Assembly (NCBI RefSeq): GCF_002927635.1
Contig: NZ_PRDS01000001.1
Span: forward strand, 248,001-312,000
DNA length: 64,000 bases
Direction of reading: 5' to 3'
From: Albidovulum inexpectatum
Lineage (GTDB): Bacteria; Pseudomonadota; Alphaproteobacteria; Rhodobacterales; Rhodobacteraceae
Shown: in pieces, positions 57,597 to 64,000 of the stretch
Layout: the number at the start of each line of letters is the position of its first letter
How positions within the stretch are numbered: position 1 is the stretch's first letter
The notes under the pieces: model-generated
Seen by the model: the letters and a program-made list of their open reading frames with translations, nothing else
Told to the model about the DNA's origin: nothing
The model's database searches: none
Program-made: the position numbers and the translations under genes

Positions 57597-58888
57597 AGGA
57601 TGCGTTCTCGGTACGCGGGCCGCTGCTTGCGGGCTTTGTGGCGCTTGGCTTTCTGGTCGGCGGGCTGGGTCTCTGGTCGGTCACCACCACGATCGCGGGC
57701 GCGGTCGTCGCGCCCGGACGGGTCGAGGTCGAACAGAACCGGCAAGTCATTCAACATCCCGATGGCGGGGTGGTTGCCGAAATCCTGGTGAAGGATGGCG
57801 ATTACGTCGAAAAGGGCGCACCGCTGCTGCGGCTGGATGGTACGCTTCTGCGATCGGAGCTTGCGATCGTCGAGACCCAGTTCTTCGAAATCCTGGCGCG
57901 CCGCGGACGGCTGGAGGCCGAGCGTGACGGCAACACGTCCATCCGCTTTCCATCCGAACTGGTCGAGGCCGCGCAAACCCGCCCCGAGATTGCCCAGCTG
58001 ATGGCAGGCCAGCAACGCCTGTTCGAAGCGCGCGCAGAGACCGAAGCGAACGAGATCGAGCAATTGCGCCGCCGGCGCGGACAGATCGAGGCCCAGATTG
58101 CCGGGATCGCGGCCCAGCGCGCGTCGATCGACACGCAGCTTGGGTTGATCGAAGCCGAACTGGCCGATCTGCAATCGCTTCTGGATCGCGGCCTGACGCA
58201 GGTCGGCCGGGTTCTGGCGCTGGAGCGCGAGCGGGCCAATCTGCAAGGCATCGCGGGCGAACTGGATGCCGCTCGCGCCGAGGCCGAAGGGCGCATGACC
58301 GAGATCGACATCTCGATCCTCAAGCTTGGGGCCGAACGGCGCGAACAGGCCAACAGCCAGCTGCGCGACCTGGGCTATCGCGAACTTGAACTGGCCGAAC
58401 GCCGGCGCGCGCTTGTCGAGCAGATCGACAGGCTCGAACTGCGTGCCCCGGTTTCCGGCATCGTCCATGCGATGCAGGTCACGACCCCGCGTTCGGTCAT
58501 TCGCCCGGCCGATCCCGTCATGTACCTGATCCCACAGGACAGGCCGCTGGTGATCGCAGCGCGCATTTCGCCGATCCATGTGGACGAGGTTCAGCTGGGA
58601 CAGCCGGTCGTCCTGCGCTTCTCTTCTCTCGACAGCCGCACGACGCCGGAACTGACGGGCCAGGTCGCGCGGCTCTCGGCCGATGCGCTGACCGATCAGG
58701 CAACCGGCGTCAGCTATTACCGGGCCGAGGTCGTTCTGGGCCCGGACCAGATTGCGCTTCTTGGCGATCGGGCGATCATTCCCGGCATGCCGGTCGAGGT
58801 CTATGTCCGCACGGGCGAACGCACGCCGCTGGCCTATCTGGTCAAACCGCTTGCCGATTACTTCAACCGCGCCTTCCGCGAGGGATGA
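57593..58888 (+). CDS. Type I secretion membrane fusion protein (HlyD family)
   Basis: 431 residues. One membrane segment (about 10-32) leads to a lipoyl-like half-motif (VIQHPDGGVVAEILVKDGDY), then two long coiled-coil stretches (FEARAETEANEIEQLRRRRG and RERANLQGIAGELDAARAEA), and the second lipoyl half LRAPVSGIVHAMQVTTPRSV. The beta-barrel follows (LVIAARISPIHVDEVQLGQP). It bridges the inner-membrane ABC protein and an outer-membrane channel. It starts at an ATGA overlap with the ABC gene. Confidence 0.9.
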   Translation: MKDAFSVRGPLLAGFVALGFLVGGLGLWSVTTTIAGAVVAPGRVEVEQNRQVIQHPDGGVVAEILVKDGDYVEKGAPLLRLDGTLLRSELAIVETQFFEILARRGRLEAERDGNTSIRFPSELVEAAQTRPEIAQLMAGQQRLFEARAETEANEIEQLRRRRGQIEAQIAGIAAQRASIDTQLGLIEAELADLQSLLDRGLTQVGRVLALERERANLQGIAGELDAARAEAEGRMTEIDISILKLGAERREQANSQLRDLGYRELELAERRRALVEQIDRLELRAPVSGIVHAMQVTTPRSVIRPADPVMYLIPQDRPLVIAARISPIHVDEVQLGQPVVLRFSSLDSRTTPELTGQVARLSADALTDQATGVSYYRAEVVLGPDQIALLGDRAIIPGMPVEVYVRTGERTPLAYLVKPLADYFNRAFREG

Positions 58889-58978
58889 GTCTTCCGTTTT
58901 CGTCATCAACAGGTCGCGCGCGGGCTTTCGCGCAGGACGAAGCATGACTAGGTTGCGCTACACAAGAACAACGGAGCC

Positions 58979-59449
58979 ATGACCATGACCGGAAAGATCG
59001 AAGCACGCCTTGCCGAGCTGGGGCTGACATTGCCCGAGGCACCGGCGCCGGCGGCCAATTACGTGCCCTTCGTGCAGGTGGGCAAGCTGGTCTTCGTATC
59101 CGGCCAGATCAGCCAGGGCCCCGACGGCCTGATCAAGGGCAAACTGGGCGCCGATCTGGACGTCGAGGCGGGCGCGATGGCGGCGCGGGCCTGCGGTCTG
59201 GCGCTGATCGCACAGCTTCGGGCAGCCTGCGATGGCGACCTCGACCGGGTCGCGCGGGTCGTCAAGCTGACGGGATTCGTCAATTCCACCCCCGATTTCA
59301 CGGACCAGCCCAAGGTCATCAACGGCTGTTCCGACCTGATGGTCGAGGTCTTCGGCGAGTCTGGCCGCCACGCCCGCGCCGCTGTCTCGGCCCCGGCCCT
59401 GCCGCTGGGCGTGGCGGTGGAAATCGAGGCCATCTTCGAGCTGCACTGA
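58979..59449 (+). CDS. RidA family protein
   Basis: 156 residues. It begins at ATG 58979 (GGAGCC upstream), with ATG 58985 possible. KIEARLAELGLTLPEAPAPA and NYVPFVQVGKLVFVSGQISQ are the start of the YjgF/RidA fold; VVKLTGFVNSTPDF and APALPLGVAVEIEAIFEL are later strands. The C-terminal signature in many RidA proteins contains an Arg that binds the carboxylate; here the equivalent region reads SGRHARAAVSAPALPLG, typical of the longer subfamily whose deaminase activity is unproven. The stop overlaps the next start (TGATG). Confidence 0.85.
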   Translation: MTMTGKIEARLAELGLTLPEAPAPAANYVPFVQVGKLVFVSGQISQGPDGLIKGKLGADLDVEAGAMAARACGLALIAQLRAACDGDLDRVARVVKLTGFVNSTPDFTDQPKVINGCSDLMVEVFGESGRHARAAVSAPALPLGVAVEIEAIFELH

Positions 59450-60228
59450 TGCCATATGCCGTCGTCCCCCTGCCGCCCGAATTCCTGCAGGCGCCCATAA
59501 CCCACCGCGGATTGCACGATCTGGCGGCCGGAATTCCCGAAAATTCCCTGGCGGCCGCGCGCGCCGCGATCGCGGGCGGCTATGGCATCGAATGCGATAT
59601 CCAGCCCTCTTCCGACGGCGTGCCGATGGTGTTTCACGACTACGACCTGCGTCGGCTGACCGGTCGGGCGGGCCGCACGCGCGGCATGACGGCTGCCGAG
59701 CTTCAGGGCCTGCCCCTGCTGGGCGGGAACGAGGGGGTTCCGACCCTTGCCGCATTGCTTGACCTGATCGCAGGCCGCGTGCCCCTGCTGATCGAGATAA
59801 AGGACCAGGACGGCGCGATGGGCGAGAATGTCGGTGCGCTGGAGGCCGCCGTGGCCGAAGCGCTGCGCGGTTATCGGGGCCCCGTGGCCGTGATGTCATT
59901 CAATCCGAATACGGTCGAGGCCATGGCGCGCGCGGCCCCCGATGTGGCGCGCGGCCTCGTGACTTCGGCCTACCGGCCCGAGAACTGGCCGCTGCTTCCC
60001 GCCGCCTCCCGCGACCGGTTGCGCGACATCCCCGATTACGACCGCGTCGGCGCCAGCTTCATCTCGCACGAGGCATCAGATCTGGACAGGCCGCGCGTGG
60101 CCGAATTGCGCGACAAGGGCGCACATATCCTGACCTGGACGATTCGGTCGCCCGAAGAAGAAGAAGCCGCCCGGCGCGTCGCGCAGAACGTGACCTTCGA
60201 AGGCTACCGCCCCGCGCGGCAGGCTTGA
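59449..60228 (+). CDS. Glycerophosphodiester phosphodiesterase
   Basis: Hydrolyses glycerophosphodiesters to glycerol 3-phosphate and an alcohol. 259 residues. Catalytic His in ITHRGLHDLAAGIPENSLAA and His in VFHDYDLRRLTGR match the GDPD pair; the metal ligands are in GIECDIQPSSDG and in LLIEIKDQDG. No signal peptide, so it is cytoplasmic. It is coupled to the RidA gene by a TGATG overlap and precedes the FemAB-like gene by 44 bp. Confidence 0.88.
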   Translation: MPYAVVPLPPEFLQAPITHRGLHDLAAGIPENSLAAARAAIAGGYGIECDIQPSSDGVPMVFHDYDLRRLTGRAGRTRGMTAAELQGLPLLGGNEGVPTLAALLDLIAGRVPLLIEIKDQDGAMGENVGALEAAVAEALRGYRGPVAVMSFNPNTVEAMARAAPDVARGLVTSAYRPENWPLLPAASRDRLRDIPDYDRVGASFISHEASDLDRPRVAELRDKGAHILTWTIRSPEEEEAARRVAQNVTFEGYRPARQA

Positions 60229-60272
60229 CGGAATGCGGGCACCGCCCCAATTGCATTCACAGGGGGCGTGCG

Positions 60273-61451
60273 ATGGACACAGAGGCAATCGAGGTCGTGA
60301 TGATCCCCGGTCTTGGCGACGTCGCCGAGACTGATTGGGACGCCTGCGCCTGTCCCGAAGCGGCAGAGGGCCGGCCGCGCGATCCATTCACCACCTACCG
60401 TTTCCTGTCGGCCCTGGAACGTTCGGGTTCCGTCGGGCCGGGCACGGGCTGGCAACCATGTCATCTGGTTGCGCGCGCAGCGGGTCGCATGGTTGCTGTC
60501 ATGCCGCTTTACGCCAAGACCCACAGCCAGGGCGAATACATCTTCGATCACGGATGGGCGGATGCGTTCGAACGCGCGGGCGGGAACTATTACCCCAAGC
60601 TGCAATCGGCGGTTCCCTTCACCCCGGCCACGGGTCGGCGCCTGCTGACGGCGCCCGGTTGGGAACAGGCCGGACGCGCCGCGTTGCTGCAGGCCATGAT
60701 TGCCATCGCCGAGCGCAACGGCCTGTCCTCGGCGCATGTCACCTTCTGCACGCAAGAGGAGGCCCGGTTCGGTGCCGACATCGGCCTGCTGCACCGCGTG
60801 ACGCAGCAATTCCACTGGCAGAATGCGGGCTATGCCGATTTCGACGGGTTTCTTGCAGAACTGTCGTCGCGCAAGCGCAAGGCGATCCGCAAGGAGCGCG
60901 CGCAGGCCCAGGCCTTCGGGGGAACGATCCGGCGCCTGACGGGCGATCAGATCAAGGAACATCACTGGGACGCGTTCTGGGCGTTCTATCAGGACACGGG
61001 CAGCCGGAAATGGGGCCGCCCCTATCTGACACGCGCCTTCTTTGACGAAGTCCACCGGACCATGCGCGACGACATCCTGCTGGTTCTGGCCGAACGCGAA
61101 GGGCGACCCGTTGCGGGCGCTCTGAACTTCATCGGGCGCGACACGCTGTATGGCCGCTACTGGGGGGCGATCGAACACCATCCCTTTCTGCATTTCGAAT
61201 GCTGCTATTATCAGGCCATCGAACATGCCATCGAACATGGCATGACCCGGGTCGAGGCCGGTGCGCAGGGCGAACACAAGCTGGCGCGCGGCTATCTGCC
61301 CCGCCCGGTGCACTCGCTGCACTGGATCGCGCATCCCGGTTTTCGCGAGGCCGTCGCCCGCTATCTTCGGGCCGAACGCGATGCGATCGACCACGAGATC
61401 GAAGTGCTGACCGACTATGGCCCGTTCCGCAAGGAGACCGGCCGCGAATAG
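60273..61451 (+). CDS. FemAB-like GNAT-type acyltransferase (COG3146)
   Basis: 392 residues from ATG 60273 ([16 protein letters not shown]), with AGGGGGCGTGCG upstream. It matches the peptidogalycan-like family: [99 protein letters not shown]-like [20 protein letters not shown] and [20 protein letters not shown]. The C-terminal half is the GNAT fold. The acceptor is unknown. Confidence 0.8.
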   Translation: MDTEAIEVVMIPGLGDVAETDWDACACPEAAEGRPRDPFTTYRFLSALERSGSVGPGTGWQPCHLVARAAGRMVAVMPLYAKTHSQGEYIFDHGWADAFERAGGNYYPKLQSAVPFTPATGRRLLTAPGWEQAGRAALLQAMIAIAERNGLSSAHVTFCTQEEARFGADIGLLHRVTQQFHWQNAGYADFDGFLAELSSRKRKAIRKERAQAQAFGGTIRRLTGDQIKEHHWDAFWAFYQDTGSRKWGRPYLTRAFFDEVHRTMRDDILLVLAEREGRPVAGALNFIGRDTLYGRYWGAIEHHPFLHFECCYYQAIEHAIEHGMTRVEAGAQGEHKLARGYLPRPVHSLHWIAHPGFREAVARYLRAERDAIDHEIEVLTDYGPFRKETGRE

Positions 61452-61464
61452 GATGGAGGAACAC

Positions 61465-61842
61465 ATGACCACAATCCTGACCACCGAGGAACGCGAAGCC
61501 GCGCTGCCCGATCTGGGCGCAACCGGCTGGGCCGCCGTCGAGGGCCGCGACGCGATCCGCAAGATCTGGAAGTTTCGCAGCTTCTCGGAAGCCTGGGGCT
61601 TCATGTCCCGCGTCGCCTTGCAGGCCGAGAAGCTGAACCATCATCCGGAATGGACCAACATCTACAACGTGGTGGATGTCACGCTGACAACCCACGATTG
61701 CGGCGGCCTCAGCGCGCTGGACCTGAAGCTGGCGCGCGCGATGGACCGGATCGCGGGCGATGCCGAGGTGCAGAGGGACCACGGCGCGCCGGTCACGTGC
61801 CTGTGCCAGGAACATGCCGCGCGAGGCACCGCGCCCGAATGA
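61465..61842 (+). CDS. phhB: Pterin-4a-carbinolamine dehydratase
   Basis: Dehydrates 4a-hydroxytetrahydropterin. 125 residues from ATG 61465 ([16 protein letters not shown]), with GGATGGAGGAACAC upstream. The active-site motif is [20 protein letters not shown] (about 57-76), with the three His/Trp positions conserved, and [20 protein letters not shown] follows. The family ends near there; this protein carries about 30 extra residues including [10 protein letters not shown], whose role is unclear. No phenylalanine hydroxylase is seen nearby. Confidence 0.9.
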   Translation: MTTILTTEEREAALPDLGATGWAAVEGRDAIRKIWKFRSFSEAWGFMSRVALQAEKLNHHPEWTNIYNVVDVTLTTHDCGGLSALDLKLARAMDRIAGDAEVQRDHGAPVTCLCQEHAARGTAPE

Positions 61843-61855
61843 CACCGGGAACCCC

Positions 61856-61882
61856 TTGACCCCGTGCCGCGTTCCGTTAGGC
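61856..61882 (+). promoter_or_regulatory. Candidate promoter of the MscS gene
   Basis: CTTGACCCC at 61855-61863 contains TTGACC (consensus -35 but for the last base). TTAGGC lies 15 bases later and is a poor -10. It falls in the 97-bp gap before the MscS start. Confidence 0.25.
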
Positions 61883-61939
61883 GGGTTGCGGGACGATCCG
61901 CGCCCGCAACACGACGACGAACAACGGTAAGGGGATGGA

Positions 61940-62782
61940 ATGGATCTGCAACTTGGTGATCTTTCGAACTGGCTGACGCAAGAGCGCATCGACCTGGCCA
62001 TCGCGATGGCCTTGAACGTGGTCTATGCGATCATCATCCTGATCGTGGCGCTTTTCGCATCGGGCTGGGCCCGGCGCCGGATCACGCGCATTCCCGAACG
62101 AAATCCCCGGCTTGACCCCACCCTGTTCGGCTTTCTGGGCAGCCTGGCCAAATACGGCATCCTGGCACTGGCCGGCGTGTTCATCCTGAACCGCTTTGGA
62201 ATCCAGACGGCATCCCTGGTGGCGCTGATCGGTGCCGCGGGCCTGGCAATCGGCCTGGCGCTTCAGGGCACGCTTTCCAACCTTGCCGCGGGGGTGATGC
62301 TGATCCTGTTCCGGCCCTTTCGCGTGGGCGACTATGTCGAGATCTCGGGTGTCTCGGGCACGGTCAGGGAGGTCGCATTGTTCTTCACCGAGCTTGCGAC
62401 CGCGGACAACCTTCAGGTGATCCTGCCAAATGGCGATGTCTGGGCGAACAAGATCGTGAACTATTCTGCCAACCCGACCCGGCGCGTCGATCTGACGATC
62501 GGCGTCAGCTATGACACCGATCTGAAGCGGGCCGAAACCGTCCTGCGCGACATCGTCACCGCCGACCCGCGGGTCCATGCGGATCCCGAACCGTTCATCA
62601 AGGTCAAGGCCCTGGGCGATTCCTCGGTCGATTTCGCGGTCCGTGCCTGGGTGGATCGCGCCGACTGGTGGGATACGACCTGCGACCTGACGCGGGCGAT
62701 CAAGGATCGGCTCGACGCCGAAGGGATCGACATTCCCTATCCGACCCGAACCATCCTGATGCCCGGCAATCAGGCCGCGTAG
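61940..62782 (+). CDS. Small-conductance mechanosensitive channel (MscS family)
   Basis: Releases solutes on hypo-osmotic shock. 280 residues, short MscS type: three membrane helices (about 18-42, 58-80, 87-117). The pore helix is VALIGAAGLAIGLALQGTLS followed by NLAAGVMLILFRPFRVGDYV, the MscS signature. The beta domain has VEISGVSGTVREVALFFTEL and NGDVWANKIVNYSANPTRRV. The C-terminal alpha/beta domain ends at YPTRTILMPG. The gene stands alone. Confidence 0.93.
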   Translation: MDLQLGDLSNWLTQERIDLAIAMALNVVYAIIILIVALFASGWARRRITRIPERNPRLDPTLFGFLGSLAKYGILALAGVFILNRFGIQTASLVALIGAAGLAIGLALQGTLSNLAAGVMLILFRPFRVGDYVEISGVSGTVREVALFFTELATADNLQVILPNGDVWANKIVNYSANPTRRVDLTIGVSYDTDLKRAETVLRDIVTADPRVHADPEPFIKVKALGDSSVDFAVRAWVDRADWWDTTCDLTRAIKDRLDAEGIDIPYPTRTILMPGNQAA

Positions 62783-62788
62783 TCTGAC

Positions 62789-63277
62789 TCAGATCGCCTC
62801 GAGCAGCGACTCGCCCGCCGAAACCGTGCATTCACCGGGCGAGTCCTCGACCTGCAGCACGCGAACGACACCGTCCTCGGCCATCAGGGCATAACGGCGC
62901 GAGCGGTTGATCAGGCCGACGGGCGGCGCGGAGAAGTCCATCCCGATCGCGCGCGTGAACGCCGCCTCGGGATCGGCCAGCATCAGCAGACCGGCCTTCT
63001 CGGCCCCGGTCGATTCGGCCCAGGCCTTCATCACGAAGGGGTCGTTGACAGACACGCAGATGATGTCCTCGACGCCCTTTTCGGCGAACTTGTCGCGGGT
63101 GCGCATGAAGCTGGGGACATGCGCCGTGGTGCAGGTGCCGGTATAGGCGCCGGGCAGCCCGAAGATCACGACCTTGCGGCCCTTGACCAGGTCGGACAGC
63201 TGGACGGTTTCGGGGCCATTGTCCCCCATGCGCATCAATGTGGCATCGGGCAGGCGATCGCCGGGTTTGATTGTCAT
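62789..63277 (-). CDS. Peroxiredoxin (Prx5-type, thiol-dependent)
   Basis: Reduces hydrogen peroxide and organic peroxides with thioredoxin or glutaredoxin. 162 residues from ATG 63277 (MTIKPGDRLPDATLMR), with AAGGACATCC upstream. The peroxidatic Cys49 is in GAYTGTCTTAHVPS; family members usually read TPTCS. A second Cys in SPGECTVSAGES, near residue 152, could be the resolving partner. It diverges from the flavoprotein gene with 77 bp between starts. Confidence 0.9.
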   Translation of the reverse strand: MTIKPGDRLPDATLMRMGDNGPETVQLSDLVKGRKVVIFGLPGAYTGTCTTAHVPSFMRTRDKFAEKGVEDIICVSVNDPFVMKAWAESTGAEKAGLLMLADPEAAFTRAIGMDFSAPPVGLINRSRRYALMAEDGVVRVLQVEDSPGECTVSAGESLLEAI

Positions 63278-63354
63278 CTGGATGTCCTTCACATTGCGTT
63301 TTCCCAAGCCAACGATATAGCCTCCGCACCAGCTTGGACCAGAGGAGACATCGC

Positions 63355-64000
63355 ATGGGCGACCGGATTGTCATCGTGGGCGCGGGCCAGGCGGGCGCGT
63401 CGCTTGCCGCGAAACTGCGCGCGCTGGGACATGACGGGCCGATCACGATGATCGGCGACGAACCCGTTCCGCCCTATCAGCGCCCGCCCCTGTCAAAGGC
63501 CTATCTGCTGGGCGAGATGGAGGCCGAGCGGCTGTGGCTGCGCGCGCCTTCCTTCTGGCAGGAAAACGGGATCGAGCTGATCACCGGACACCAGGCGACC
63601 GCCATCGATCGCGACCGCCGCGTCGTCCGCGCGGGGGGACGGGAGATCCCCTATGATCAGCTTGCCCTGACCACGGGGGCACGGCCGCGCCGCCTTGCGG
63701 CGGAAATCGGCGGCGACCTGCCGGGCGTGCATGTCGTGCGCACGCTGGCGGATGTCGATGCCATGGCGCCCGAGTTTCGCCCCGGACGCCGCGTGCTGAT
63801 CGTCGGCGGCGGTTATATCGGGCTCGAGGCCGCAGCGGTCGCCTCGAAACTGGGCCTGAAGGTCACGCTGATCGAAATGGCGCCGCGCATCCTCAATCGC
63901 GTTGCTTGCAAGCAGACCGCCGACCATTTCCGCGCGCTGCATCAGGCCCATGGCGTGACGATCCGCGAATCGACCACGCTGCAACGACTGGAGGGCGAGG
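63355..64000 (+). CDS. Ferredoxin reductase-type FAD oxidoreductase, C-terminus cut by window edge
   Basis: The frame starts at ATG 63355 (GAGGAGACATCGC upstream) and runs off the right edge after 215 codons; relatives have about 400 residues. GDRIVIVGAGQAGASLAAKL is the FAD dinucleotide-binding GxGxxG, EPVPPYQRPPLSKAYLLGEM the flavin-domain block, and YDQLALTTGARPR the second FAD contact. RVLIVGGGYIGLEAAAVASK (about 143-162) starts the NAD-binding domain. This is the putidaredoxin/rhodocoxin reductase-like class, which passes electrons from NADH to a 2Fe-2S ferredoxin. The partner is not in view. Confidence 0.85.
   Translation, partial: MGDRIVIVGAGQAGASLAAKLRALGHDGPITMIGDEPVPPYQRPPLSKAYLLGEMEAERLWLRAPSFWQENGIELITGHQATAIDRDRRVVRAGGREIPYDQLALTTGARPRRLAAEIGGDLPGVHVVRTLADVDAMAPEFRPGRRVLIVGGGYIGLEAAAVASKLGLKVTLIEMAPRILNRVACKQTADHFRALHQAHGVTIRESTTLQRLEGE

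Overview
The window is high-GC, densely packed DNA from an alphaproteobacterium, most likely a Rhodobacteraceae close to Paracoccus. The strongest evidence is a SAM/SAH-type riboswitch directly in front of metK, an RNA class known from Rhodobacterales. Further support comes from the irr-fabA-fabB-fabI cluster, the DUF1285/MoxR/DUF58/DUF4159 cluster and the many ATGA/TGATG stop-start overlaps. I see no rRNA, CRISPR array, insertion sequence, prophage or integrase. Almost all of the sequence is explained by about 59 protein genes and one tRNA.

Layout. 1-6 kb: a creatinase cut by the left edge, a P1-family peptidase, a formamidase-like hydrolase, succinate-semialdehyde dehydrogenase, a secreted peptidoglycan-binding-like protein and a small heat-shock protein. 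6-11 kb: a secreted serine protease, then glycolate oxidase glcD-glcE-glcF. 11-19 kb: two small unknown genes (one behind a 17-bp palindrome), then a translationally coupled MoxR ATPase - DUF58 - DUF4159 - membrane protein operon with divergent DUF1285. 19-22 kb: a crotonase, rlmN, tRNA-Cys and a glycine-rich membrane protein. 22-29 kb: a complete arsenite oxidation locus read right to left, aioX-aioS-aioR-aioB-aioA, closed by a strong terminator. 29.5-32 kb: 5-oxoprolinase pxpB-pxpC-pxpA. 32-39 kb: miaB, phoH-ybeY-corC-lnt, riboswitch, metK-queF. 39.5-43.5 kb: a glycosyltransferase-like protein, irr, and fabA-fabB-fabI. 43.5-48 kb: a lepB-rnc-era-DUF1491 run preceded by acpS and an ion channel, with divergent smpB. 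48-52 kb: sulfurtransferase and aromatic aminotransferase, then glnK-amtB. 52-64 kb: a class A penicillin-binding protein, mlaA-mlaC, a type I secretion ABC/HlyD pair, RidA, a phosphodiesterase, a FemAB-like protein, pterin dehydratase, MscS, a peroxiredoxin and a ferredoxin-reductase-like flavoprotein cut by the right edge.

How the genes work together. The aio locus is a self-contained module: AioX (periplasmic arsenite sensor), AioS (kinase) and AioR (regulator) control the Rieske/molybdopterin enzyme AioBA. The most unusual observation is that AioR keeps the receiver and Fis-type DNA-binding domains of an NtrC-type regulator, but its central ATPase domain has lost both the GAFTGA loop and the Walker B acidic pair. 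It therefore should not work as a normal sigma54 activator. Other points of note are the metK riboswitch, a probable leaderless promoter for irr, the palindrome ahead of the 67-residue gene, and the uncharacterised MoxR/DUF58/DUF4159 operon. All calls come from reading the sequence and its translations; no database search was run.
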